DNA of 64,000 bases. Origin: Diogma glabrata (taxonomy: Eukaryota > Arthropoda > Insecta > Diptera > Cylindrotomidae). Every line of letters begins with the position of its first letter. The stretch's first letter is position 1. Made by a program: the position numbers and the translations under genes. The DNA lies in NCBI GenBank assembly GCA_963693315.1, contig OY856188.1:100290915-100354914 (forward strand), read 5' to 3'. This document shows, one piece after another, positions 11,050 through 40,900 of the stretch. The notes under the pieces are model-generated. The model did no database searches. It was not told the DNA's origin and was given only the letters and a program-made list of their open reading frames with translations.

Positions 11050-11526
11050 GACTTGTTGCACGTGACTAAATGTATTCATCCCCGTGTCGGGTATGCTTAA
11101 AAAAATTAAAGTCTTGACATACAATGCTAAAATGTGACGTGTGTAACAATGTTGACGATCCCAATTTTTAGAAAGACGTTGAACCGGGAATTTTTTCCAA
11201 CAGCGTGCGAAGAAAGTAGAATTCATCTTATAGATTCGGATGCAACACGTGCAGTCTCTTTAACTTATTCGTCTACTCGAATTCCTCATTCGCATCGTTC
11301 AAATGAGGTTGTACTTCCATTTCAGGTGTAATACGTATATCAACATTACCGAATACATCAGTGTTGTCGCAAACGTGTCTTTATGACGTAACATGGAGAA
11401 AACAGGATTCAAGCTTTGTTGCTCTTTTGCAACTGTGAAGCAAATGTATTTTCCATTTTCTAGATGCACTGCTATGTGAACAACAGCTTTATTTACGTAT
11501 CCGCCTGGCTGATACTGAATGAGCAT
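11050..11526 (-). pseudogene. Helitron (RepHel) remnant
   Basis: Minus-strand translation 11526-11299 reads VVHIAVHLENGKYICFT and FSMLRHKDTFATTLMYSV, the well-known VxLAVHLENGQRVYF and FFxLCxxDxFARTLLY segments of Helitron proteins. Further along the minus strand, in another frame, LHVLHPNL and FYFLRTLLEKIPGSTSF match the following HPNxxExYYLRLLLxxVxGPTSF segment. Stops and frameshifts are frequent, and neither the Rep nucleases nor the helicase core survives. Helitrons move by rolling-circle transposition; no terminal hairpin was identified here. Confidence 0.75.
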
Positions 11527-12079
11527 CTATATTTGAACTCGATAATAATATATCTATTTTGTATCTTAAGTTTTATAAACTAGAAACATCTTTGATTTGA
11601 AGTAAATAAAATTGCAATTATAATTTTAATTTTATATTTTACTTATATTACCAATTTTATCGGTAATTTTACGGTAAAATTATCAACAAATATGTTACTG
11701 ATAATTTTGCATCTGTACTAAACACTATTGAGTCCATGCGTCATTCAACATGTCAGAACGGATGTTGTTGTGGCTATTACTGAAACGCACATTTTAATAA
11801 AAAAACAAAAAGTTTTGTTTTATAATTATGGTTTACTTTTATTAAATTCAACAACGACAATCAACAAATATTGTGTAAGTGTCGTAAAAAATTTTAACAG
11901 ATATATCTGTTAGAACAATCGAATTCGAACAACATGACCTTTACTTCAATTCAACAGACAAGTGTTTGTTGAATTTTACATACAAATTTTTTACCTACAA
12001 TTATTCCAAAAGTTGTATTTTTGTTTATGAATAAATGTTTAATTGCTACACTAAATTAAATACCGGAAGACAAAGCAAA
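11527..12079. other. No gene recognised
   Basis: AT-rich sequence. It contains short palindromes, for example AATTCAACA...TGTTGAATT near 11948-11975. The frame at 11728-11913 has no recognisable content. Confidence 0.4.
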
Positions 12080-13790
12080 AAATATGAAGGGGCTGAAATC
12101 TCAAACTCTGAGATATTACGACATCGGTCTGGGTTAAGGATTTTGATATAGTTTTCGACAAAAACTTTTATGAGGACATTGTTTTTAGTTTTGGGCAGCG
12201 ATGTTTATCAAACATAAAACTCTTTGTTAAAGTACATATATTTGTTTAACTCTGTTTAGAAATTTTTTACGTCAAAAATAACACGAAACATCAATACGAA
12301 ACATCAATTACAATAACATATCATAAATTAACATATATTAGTGAAAAGATGATGCAATCAGCAAACTACTCAAACCTCTCCATTAAGATTTTCGAGAAAA
12401 TATTACAAAACCAAAAATTCATATTTCTTTCAAAATTCCAAAAATATTCTATAAATTATTATTAAAAAAAAAATTTAAACTATTTTCCAAAATTCTAAAA
12501 ATATTCTAAAAATTATTACAAAATCAAAGATTGAAACTTTTTCCAATATTCTTAAACTATTGCCAAAATTTTAACTAAATCAAAAATACAAACTTTTAGA
12601 AAGTTCTAAAAATATTCCAAAAATTATTACAAAATCAAAAATTGAAACTTTTTCTAAGACTCTAAATATATTTCAAAAATTCAAAATTCAAAAAACTTTT
12701 TTCAAAATTCTACTAGTATTGGAAAAATTATAACAAAATCAAAAATACAAATTTTTTTCCGAATTCCCAAAATATTTAAAAAATTATAAAAAAAACAAAA
12801 ATTTAAACTTTTTCAAAACTCTAAAAATATTCCAAAAATTCTTACGAAATCAAATATTGAAACTTTTATCAGAATTCTAAGAATATTGCAAGAGATCACC
12901 ATACATCTCAAACATAATTGCCATAACTTTAGTAATGATTACAGATCACACATGCTCATTATTTTTATTTTTCTTCTCTCAATAAAGGAAGAAAATTATC
13001 TCATTGTTCATTCGTAATGTTTGTATCATGTTGATCATTGTTTAATTTTAATTTGTTTTAATTGTTTAATGCATAGTTTAGTACATAGTTATGTTTTTCT
13101 TTTTTTAAAAAATAACAGTGGTACATTTGTAATTTGAAAAAATAAGGTATTATTATTGATTAGATAATTTCTTTAACGTAATTAGTTTCCTAATTTTTGA
13201 ATTTTTAACTTTAGACGAATCAAATCCTTTTTTTTTTTGTTTTTTTTTTTTTTTTTTCCTAGCCAATTGCATTAATTACTTAAATTCAATTTTTACTTTG
13301 CTTTTTATGTTACTTTATATAGAAACAAATTCTTGAGGATGAAGCACAAAAGCTTCGAAAATTCGAAAATAAAAAATAGAAAGTTAAAATTAAAATAAAA
13401 ATTAAAAACAAAATATAAAAAAAATTTTTGTTAGTTTTCTATTTACGGTTGTAAACAGAAAAAAGTCTCAAAAGTTAGAAAAGAAAACAGTTTCACCAAA
13501 TATTATAATTAATAAATATAACAAAATCAAAAATTGAAACTTTTCCAATATTCTTAATATATAACAAAATCAAAAATACAAACTTTTTCAAAATTCTAAA
13601 AATATTCCAAAAATTATTCCAAAACCAAAAATTGAAACTTTTTCCAAATCAAAAAAATTCGAAATTCAAAAAACTTTTTCCAAAATTTTAAAAATATCGC
13701 AAAAATTATAACAAAATCAAAAATACCAACTGTTTTCAAAATTCCAAAAATTATAACAAAATCAAAAATTTCATGTTCGATTAAATTTTA
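12080..13790 (-). repeat. 57-bp AT-rich satellite element, copy A
   Basis: 12080-12395 is a unique head, including CTTTTATGAGGACAT, AGTTTTGGGCAGCGAT and a segment near CAAACCTCTCCATT. It is followed by tandem copies of a unit of about 57 bp built from AAAATCAAAAATTGAAACTT, TTCCAAAATTCTAAAAAT and ATTCCAAAAATTATTAC, at 12395-12895 and 13505-13790. The same head and array occur as the reverse complement at 53080-55510. The array is interrupted at 12896-13504 by unrelated sequence holding a GAGGATGAAGCACAAAAGCT motif near 13335, reminiscent of Penelope-like element tails (uncertain). The low-complexity frames here are not genes. Confidence 0.8.
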
Positions 13791-14660
13791 CCAGAACATT
13801 GGTTAAAAAAAATGAAAATCATTCTTTTGACACACTTGACAACATTCAATGTTCCAAATTCAATGTTTCCACTCGTAATAACTTGAAACAATCGTTTTTT
13901 AAGCAAAATACATATATGCAAATTTCCTTGTTTTGACACACTTGACGAATTTTTTGACACACTTTCGGGACAGCTATCGAACACATCGTCTTTTCGGCTC
14001 TTACCATTGAGTATACCTATTTTTAGAAACAAACATTTTTGAAATCCCTCTAGCTGCTTTCTAGAGTTCGTCGGTTGTGACGGCCAGCAGACAGACATAC
14101 AATTTTTTTGCTTTTCTAGAATTATTAGGTCCTAAAACGTCGAGAAATGCCAAAAAAGTGGGGGTAAGAATTTCACTTTTGGCTCGAGAATGTAATACTT
14201 AGGTCTTTGAGACTGAAATATTATATGTAAATGTGCACTAAAAGAAATTTTTTTTTTTAAACTCAAATTAAGAAACTTCAGTCAAACATGATTATATATA
14301 AAATAAAACCCGCGGTGTTCAGGGCTCACTAGAGGTGGCAGAAAATAGAATACAACTGATAATCAAAGTGTTCAAAATTCATATAGAATTAATGAATCCA
14401 ACTTTTCTTGATTCAATCAGAATTAATTTTCTTCTATAATAAGAAAACCAAACAATAAGCCCCCGTATCGTTTTCCAAATATTGATATAAATCATTAACT
14501 TTATGAACTTAAAAATAAAATTATATCATAAAATCAAGTAGTATCTCCTCCATAGATTGTATTTTAAATTAATATTAAAATGAAAAACGGTAAATGAAAA
14601 CAAAAAAATTTATATGAACACAAAAAAAAAATCAAAAGAAAAAAGGCAAAATAAGACGCG
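13791..14660. other. Noncoding upstream flank of sr
   Basis: Holds repeat-like sequence up to about 14105, with three TTGACACACTTGA-like words at 13828-13965 and a tail with CAGCAGACAGACATAC, then AT-rich sequence. The 105-codon minus-strand frame at 13781-14098 runs through this repeat-like tract and is not convincing as a gene. Confidence 0.4.
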
Positions 14661-14672
14661 TGCCGTATGTCA

Positions 14673-14680
14673 TGACGTAA
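14673..14680 (+). promoter_or_regulatory. CRE-like site upstream of sr
   Basis: TGACGTAA, one base off the full CREB/ATF site TGACGTCA, lies about 450 bp upstream of the proposed sr start and overlaps a GTCATGAC palindrome. It is a plausible cAMP/Ca2+-responsive element. A single 8-bp match can be chance, so this is only suggestive. Confidence 0.3.
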
Positions 14681-14945
14681 TTTTAATAATTTCTTATATT
14701 AAATAAAAAAAATACAAATTCATTCTAATAAGCAAAAATAAGAATAGAAATTTGACCCTACTTCTAGATTGTTTCTCCCTATTCTATCTTTATATAAATT
14801 TTATTTCTGTTTCAAGTTTTTTTTCTCCTACTATTTATAGTACATTTATAAGCACAATAAATGTGGAAATATTTAGAAGTGGGGATATTCGGAGAAGTGG
14901 GATATCTATCTGTTGTGATTGGCTTAAACGTCTCCCATACAAATT

Positions 14946-14955
14946 CCATTTATGG
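14946..14955. promoter_or_regulatory. CArG box (SRF site) upstream of sr
   Basis: CCATTTATGG is a perfect CC(A/T)6GG serum response element core, about 175 bp upstream of the proposed sr initiator, and is followed directly by AAC, leaving a GGAA-type ETS core overlapping it. Vertebrate EGR promoters are known to be driven by CArG/ETS elements; placing that logic on this gene is inference. An inverted CCAAT box (ATTGG, 14918-14922) lies just upstream. Confidence 0.45.
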
Positions 14956-15094
14956 AACGTTCTTCGCATATTTTTTTTTCTTTTTTTCGTTTGTTTTTTT
15001 TCTTTTGATTTTATTGTTTGATTCGTTTTTATATTAGTGTAAGTGATGTGATATTTTATTTGATTCAAGAAATTTTAAAAAAATTATTTTCATT

Positions 15095-15161
15095 CATAAA
15101 ATCAATTGTGCCGTCGGTCTCGCGCTTCAGTAGTGTTCGGTCTTTCACGGTTAACGGAACG
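15095..15161 (+). promoter_or_regulatory. Proposed sr core promoter (TATA-like, Inr)
   Basis: A TCAGT initiator at 15127-15131 puts +1 at 15129. CATAAAATC at 15095-15103 sits at about -34 to -26, the TATA position. GGAACG at +28 to +33 is a weak downstream element match (four of six positions). The 50 bp around the start are clearly GC-richer than the surroundings. The sequence ACGTGGGAG at 15160-15168 resembles an EGR site (7 of 9 positions), which would allow autoregulation. No transcript evidence is available. Confidence 0.45.
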
Positions 15162-15657
15162 TGGGAGAAATACTAATTAAACTAGAAAGAAAAAAAAGAA
15201 AAAAAATTTAGAAGAAACAAGAAATATTAAAACATTATTTCAGAACATATTTTGTATTCAATTTGAAAACAAATCTCAATCGTGGAGGTGTTTATCTAAA
15301 ATAAATAAATAAATTTTTTTTTATTGTGTGTGAATTGGAGATTTACTTTTATTTTTGTGACAAAAATCAAAAAAAAAAAAAATACAAATTTTGCGTAGGT
15401 GTTAAGTTTTTTTTTTTTGCAAAATTTAAAAGAAATAAGTTTAATTATATTTAAATAACCAAAACAGTGAAAATTTACAAGTGTTGTTTTTTTACATTTT
15501 GTTCAACAATAACTTGTGTGTTTGTGTGAGGTCCTCAAAACTTTTAAAAATATTACACAAGTTTAGGAAAAATTGATAATTTGTTTTTTGTGCTTTGTTT
15601 TTGTTGTTTCGAAAAAATTTAAAATATAATTAAATTTAAGTAAATTACATTTTCCAG
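15129..15657 (+). other. sr: Proposed 5' untranslated exon of sr
   Basis: Runs from the initiator to a CAG|GTAATT donor at 15657/15658. Its sequence has no long open frame and no clear start codon feeding the downstream exon. Joining it to the acceptor at 16581 leaves ATG 16613 as the natural start. Other donors could be used; the exon is a prediction from signals only. Confidence 0.4.
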
Positions 15658-16580
15658 GTAATTTCTATACACATACTAATTATAATTATTATTTGGATTT
15701 TTCTTTTAATTTATTAAATTGTGAAAATAGCCACACCTGAAATTTAAAAAACAAAAAAAACGACAATTTTCTTTCATAAATTTTTTCATTATTTCGGAAA
15801 ACATCTGTTCAATTCATGAAATTTTTTTGCATAATATAATGATTAATAGGAAAAGAGCGCATGAATCTGTTTTTCTTTTTTCAATCGGTGTCCTTGATAA
15901 ACAAAAAAAGCCATTTTATTGGTACATATAGAATTCTTGTTTTGTTTTTCAATGAAAAAAATTTGAACTTCTCAGTTTCATTCAAAAATCGACTACGTTT
16001 TCCATTTTCTTAAGTTATGTTTGTTTTTGTTGGTTTGGGAAAAAAAAATTGAAACAAGACAGAGAAAATCAATTATGTCTTGTAATATTATAGTTTCGTG
16101 TAGTTTTTTTTTCTCTTTATTTTGAGTGTCAAATGTCATTTTAATTAAATTTAATCAATTAATTAAATTGCAATTAAACGAATTTGGACTCTAATAAATT
16201 CCTATAAAATAGATGATATATTATGTTTTGTTGGTAATGTCACAGAATAATGTAATTGTAATTTTAATTTTATTGCCGACGGTATGGATGTGTGTTAGAT
16301 CTTCGATTTCTATTTGTCTTTTTATCTAAAAAAAATATTACATGAAATTTTTGTTCTATTTTTAATTCTATTGCTACTGTAGATTTTACTGTTCAATACA
16401 AAGAAAAAAAACTGCTTGTATATATGTGTTTAGAACACTTGTTGAATTTCCCTCGAGTAAATATAATCATATATTTGTTTCGATGTTTAATTTAAAATTT
16501 AAGTTTTTAATTTAATTTTCCTTGTTTATTTTGTATTATTTGCCACAATTTTCATTTTGTTTTAATTTTTTTTATTATAG
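15658..16580 (+). other. sr: Proposed intron 1 of sr
   Basis: Very AT-rich, with a pyrimidine/T-rich tract and TTATTATAG acceptor ending at 16580. No coding content or transposon was recognised. Confidence 0.4.
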
Positions 16581-16612
16581 GTGGCGTTGCCCCTGGACCA
16601 CCGGCAACGGCC

Positions 16613-35127
<18,515 letters not shown>

Positions 35128-35352
35128 ACCGATGCCATGTCGATCGATCCTTTGCAAATAATCGATGAAAATCAGTTAAATGATTTTAATATTATTGAAA
35201 TTGCTGATCAAATTCAGCAGCAAAGAGATGCTAATAACGACACAATTACAACTGTTAGTCTAATTAATCTTAATAATAATCGTACTAATCAATTTAATAA
35301 TGATAACGAAAGTGATGATCAACAAGTTGTAATTGTTGTATTTTTACAATAA
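35128..35352 (+). other. sr: In-frame extension after the sr stop (candidate readthrough)
   Basis: The frame after TAG stays open for 74 codons to TAA (35350-35352): ACC GAT GCC ATG, then SIDPLQIIDENQLNDFN and a Gln/Asn/Asp-rich tail. The composition (acidic, Asn/Gln-rich, complex first half) resembles the rest of the protein more than AT-rich UTR. Chance openness of this length is unlikely at this base composition. Alternatives are a recent nonsense mutation, a sequencing error, an alternative splice around the stop, or chance. TAG-A is not the leakiest context. Confidence 0.5.
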
Positions 35353-38300
35353 ATTTAAAAAAAAAAAAAAGATTTATGTGATAAAACTATTTAAAAAAAA
35401 ATATTCATTATATTACAAAAAAAAAAACAATTTGCCAAATTTCGATCGACGTGTAAATCTAGTTAATTAATTCTATTAAATTAATTTTAAATTTTTTCTA
35501 TTTTCCTTATTCTTATTCATTATTATAAGAAAAGTGAAGTAAAAAAAAAACAATTAACAAATTAAATTTAAAAAATATCTATTTTATTATTTTTTATCTC
35601 TAATACTGTGATCTCAAATTATAGACTTTTTTATAAGAAAAAAAAAAAAAAACAAAAATATAAAAAAATTAATTTTTAAATTAAAAATTAAAAACAAAAA
35701 TTAATTTTAAAAAATTGAATTTATTCTTATCTATTTAAAATTACGAATTAATAAATTAATTAAATAATTTAAATTTTTATTGTCGTTTTCTTTCTTATGT
35801 TATTTGTTCTTTATAAATAAATAAAATTCGTTGGTTAAAAAAATTTAGATAGGCATAAAAATTTAAAAAAAACAAATAAATTTTAAAATTTATCTTATAA
35901 ACGTAAAATTGGTGAATTATTATTATTTTTTTTTTTAATAAATTCGAACAACGATGGTTGATCGAAACGTTTCATTTTTCGTAATCGATATGATCGATAA
36001 GTTAATTGTGATGAGAATCTACAACGAAAAAAAAAATTTGAATGGCTATGTGGGTTTGTTTGTTTAAAATGTGGTTCTCGTAGTCGGTGTGTACCTTTGT
36101 TCCTGAAATAATTTAAATCTAATAAAAATGTAGATATGTTTAATTAATTTTAATTAGTTCAAAACTATTTATGAGGTAACGAAATTTGGTTGTTTTTCTT
36201 TATCGTGTGTTAATTAAAATAGAGCTATTAAATTATCACCTATTAAAAAAACAAGCCACACAAAACAAATCCACTTAAAAATCGAATGTAAATAGTTTTA
36301 TGGTTTTTTTCAGAAAATTTTATCAAAATAAAAACTAATAAAAATTTATATAAAACATATTAAAAAAATATTATCAAGATCCATCAAATAAATCATTTTG
36401 TTTTTGATGTTTATTTAATTAATTGATTTAATTAATTAACCATTAAAATGTTCCTGAAAAAAAAATATAAAAGTAAAAGTAATTTGTGAATATTTAATTT
36501 TATTATATTTATATACCACCGACAACTATTTCCTAGATCTTAAACCTAGTCGAATTTGACATCGAAAGAAGTTCGACAGAAAAAACATTGGAATTTGTTA
36601 AACTTTTTGATTTATTAGTTAAAATATTTCTTATTTAAAAATTTTTCTTGTACCCCGTCGATGAAAACAAAACGAATCCCTAACTAGCCAATCGTAAAAG
36701 AAAAATTATATCATTTTCTCTTTTGAATAGTTTGTTTAATAGAAGATTAATTTCTAACAATAAAATAAAAGTTTTATTTTAATTAGAAACAATTAATTAA
36801 AAACTATAAATAAATATATATTTTTAACAAAAGGCTTTAATAAATTAATATATACTAAAAAATTAAATCAAATGAAAAATAGTATTTACAAATTTAAGTA
36901 ATTCTCAAAAGTTATTTTCAATAAATAAAAAATAACCGAAATTAAAATAATCAAAACTCATACATTCCACAATTAATTTTTCGTAATTTCATTTTACCTT
37001 TTATCAATTAAATTATTATTTTTCTTTCTGTGTCAATAAACATTTTGTTAAAAGATCAACGATTGATCAAAAAAATTCTTTGAATTTAGCAAAATGACAA
37101 CATTAAAAACTTAAAAAAAAAATAATCTGTTGAATTTACAAAATTTTATTTTTGTTGTTTTCTAACCAATAAATCTGCATCTTTCATAAAAATAAAGTAT
37201 TAGTTGAAATGAATTTGGATAAAGGATTACGGTTTATTTTCGACAATAAATATATATATGTCATAAAAATTTTTCTGATAATATAATTCGTTAAGTAGCT
37301 TAACTAATTAAACTGTAACTTCGATATTGTTTTTTAAAAATTTTTTGATTTCGTTAAAACCAAAAAATCAACTTACGTGTTTCGAATTTAAATGTCAAAA
37401 ATGACATCTGTCAATTTTTTATTTATTTTGTAATTTTAGGAACATTAAATCTCCATAATAATTTTCATAAACAATGAACTATTTTTTTTTTGAAATTTTG
37501 AAATGTTAAAAATGATTGTATAACGTTTAAAATTTGAGTTGTTTTTTTTATTTTTAAATTAAACAGGTTGTTAATGGCCTTATTTTTAAAAATAAAAATA
37601 AAAGTAGAAATGTGGCCTAAAAAAATCAATTTTAAAACAAAAGAAAATTTTGAAAAGTAGAAATTTTACAAACAATTATAATTACAGTACAACACGGCCT
37701 ATCTTGTAATTTAAAAAAAATACAAAGTATTAACAAATTTAAAAATAAATATTAAAATAAAGCTAAGGTAAATTAATTTAAATCTTATTTAAGATAAAAA
37801 CAAAAAAAAGTGATTTATTTATTTATTTATTTATTAAAATCAAATATATTTGTTATGTGAATCATCATCACATAACATTTATTAATGCGTGTCAAATGCA
37901 CAAAAAACGTATTACTAAATAATTTACATACAAATTTGAGATTTTTTTCTCATTTTTGGTAAAAATTAAAAACTAAGAAAAAGAAGTTATGGTTTATGAT
38001 ATTTGAAAAAACAAAATATATATAAAATTGTTATTATAAATGAGATTATATTTCCTTAAAAAAATAAACAAAACTCAAAAATCTAGCTGTTAATAATAAA
38101 ATGTTTAGAAATAATTATTTATTTATCAAATAATACAAATAAGAATAAATAAAAAAAACAGGAAAGAAAAATATTTAAATTAATTAAAAACAAATATCAA
38201 ATGAAATTAATTAAAATATTTAATTGATAAAAATTTATTATCTAGATAGAATTAAAATTAAACAAAAAAAAAATAATTGTAAACATTTGTTTGAAATAAT

Positions 38301-40021
38301 AAACAATTTAATTAATTTAGATAGAATTTATTACAACTAGATAGTATACCACTAAAAATTTAAATTGTTTACTTTAGATAGAAAAAAAAGAAAAAAAAAA
38401 AGAAAAACTGATCTATTTGTATATATTAACAAAAATTTTGTTGGTCTGAATCATGGAAAACTCTCTATCGCTGAACATCTACAAAACAAAAATTGTGATT
38501 GAGTTACCTACTTTTTAACATATTAACTAATTATTTTATTTATATTAATAATTTTATTTTAATAACATTTTAATTATACGTTTAAGTGCCATATATTAAC
38601 ATAATTCTAGTTTAAAAATTAAATTGAATTCCAGTGCCAGAATAATTTAAAAATGAAAAAAATCTAATAAGCCATAAAAATTATAGTCCAATTTTTTTTC
38701 TATAATACTTTTTTTTAGTTATTTATTAATACAATTTTGCCATAATAATTCAAATATTACGCTTAACATATATATCATATATTATATTTTCTTTTACAAA
38801 TTGCATTTAACCCTTTTGAATTTCTTTTATATTTTCCCAAATTCAGACCACAAAACTAGAAATAATGCCATTTATTATTTTCAAAATAATACTTTATATC
38901 ATAAACTAAAAGTTAATAAATTGAAAAAAAAATCCTAACCTACAATATAATTACTAAAAAATGAATTATTATTACTAATTAATTATTACTCTATTTGTAT
39001 GGTTAAAAATAAAAACAGAAAAATTAGGTTATATTATTATTATAATTATTATGTTACTTTTAATTATTAAAAATAATTAAATCAAAAAATCTGGTGTTAT
39101 TATAAAAAAAATTAATTTAATATAAAACTAAAAACAGAAATAAACAAAACGAAAAAATATAACAATCAAAAAAAAAAGATACAAAAATGAAATTTAAATT
39201 AAAAAATAATAAACTTAAACTGTTGACACTAATAAATTATAAGTTTTATTTTATTATATTTTACCTTCAATTTATTATCATATGTTGAGTGCAAGTTAAA
39301 GAAGGAGCAAACTTTAGGTAAGTAACTTTAATGTATTCAAGAATCTCAAAACTAGAACTATGAAATGCTTAATACAACTTTTGAGGTTTTAAGGAAACGT
39401 GATTTGAAAATGAAAACTGACTTGTAGATGTGAAGCATAAATTGCAGAATTCTCATCCCACAATAGTGCTAACATAGGTAACCCTGTCAGAATTAGTGGA
39501 GAAGTTATTGTTTGTACTCAATTATACATCAAACCTAGTCGTTTCTCTCTAAAATAGTTAGTCAATACAACTCTGTCTTGATCAAATTGGTGTGGTAAAC
39601 ATGTGGTGTGGTAAACATGTAAACTGTAAACATCAAAAAATTTGTCCTGAAAACCTCAAGACCAGAGGTGGTATCACAAAAACCGATAATGATAAATTTT
39701 TGAAAAAAATCATCCTGCTGTACTAAAATCTAATATTTTAACCATTGTTCAATCTTTAGTTTGACGTAAAAAATCATCCGGTAGGTAACGAACTAACGAC
39801 AGATGTTTAGGTATTGATGACCGGCATATATGATACTACCACTGATTTACTCGTTTTATCAGTAATTGACTTAAGTTTTAACATAATATCCTGTCACGTT
39901 TAACAGAATTACTCAAAATATTCGTTGCATGTTTGTGGTTATCGGTTTCCGACTGCAGTTTTTGCCGCAGATTTTCCAACATATTTTTTCAATTTTTTTT
40001 TAATTAAAATTTAAATTAAAA
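35353..40021. other. Very AT-rich 3' UTR / intergenic sequence downstream of sr
   Basis: Contains many AATAAA words, so no single poly(A) site can be chosen. A TGTAAATA Pumilio-type word lies at 36287-36294 and a run of overlapping ATTTA pentamers at 37813-37836. No coding frames longer than chance. How much is transcribed as sr 3' UTR is unknown. Confidence 0.5.
37813..37836 (+). promoter_or_regulatory. ATTTA-repeat (AU-rich element-like)
   Basis: Five overlapping ATTTA pentamers in a (TTTA)n tract, 2.7 kb past the sr stop. If transcribed in the 3' UTR it would look like a class II AU-rich decay element, common in immediate-early mRNAs. It may equally be a simple microsatellite. Confidence 0.25.
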
Positions 40022-40900
40022 AGGTTGAGTTGTGCCAAATCTTGGCGAATGACATACAAACTGAAAGGCCACACCAAAGCGAGCACCGTTCTGAAGTTTG
40101 AGCTTAACCGAGCAACGGGCCTAGGAATGGCAGCAAATTTAGTGGCTGTTTTCGTTTTGCATGGGAAATTTGCGATTGCTGGAGTTTTGTCGATTTATGG
40201 TCAGTTTTATGTCGTAACCGCTTTATTTTGACTAATTGTGATTGCATGGATATCCAGAGCGTCCTTCCAGCAAATTTTATAAATTTTTTGGGTAAAATTT
40301 TGCAAAGAATGCAGGCCGTCAACCTACACTTGTTGAGAATGAAAATGTTGAGTTGGTCAGACCAAAGCAAGCACCGTATTGAAGTTTGAGCTTAACCGAG
40401 CAACGGGCTTAGGAATGGCAGCATATTTGTTGTCTGTTTTTGTTTTGCATAGAAAATTTGCGATTGCAGGAGTTTTGTCAATTTATGGTCAGTTTTATAT
40501 CGTAAGCGGCTTATTTTGACTAATTTTGATTGCATGGATATCCAGAGCTTCCTTCCTGCATATTTTTAAAATTTTTTTTGTATAAAAATTTTGCAAAAAA
40601 CGCAAGAGGTTAACCAACCTTTTTCGGAAATCGGCATTGAAAAAATTGAGCTGTGCCAAATCTTGGCGCATTACATACAAACTGAAAGGTCAGACTTTGG
40701 TCTGACCACCACTACCGTGGTGAAGTTTGATCTTATCTGAGAAACAAGCATAGGAATGGCAACATATTTAGGGGCCGTTTTCGTTTTGCATGGAAAATTT
40801 GCGATTGTTGGCGTTTTATCGATTTATGGTCAGATTGGTCTAATTTTGATTGCATACCCAGAGCTTTCGTCAAGCATAGTTTTTCAATTTTTTGAAGCGA
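40022..40900. repeat. Three-unit tandem repeat, about 320-bp period
   Basis: Units starting near 40022, 40346 and 40638 share, in order, GTGCCAAATCTTGGCG, CATACAAACTGAAAGG, GAAGTTTGAGCTTAACCGAG, AGGAATGGCAGCA, TCGTTTTGCATGG, TTTGCGATTG, TCGATTTATGGTCAG, TTTTGACTAATT and GATTGCATGGATATCCAGAG. Units are 10-20% diverged by eye, and the middle unit lacks its first part. The several 60-90-codon frames here are repeat by-products. A further diverged inverted copy lies at 46985-47150. Confidence 0.85.

Noticed and set aside
13200..13260. Long poly(T) tract as a possible retrotransposon tail
   Set aside because: No adjacent coding element or duplication; likely a homopolymer in satellite-interrupting sequence.
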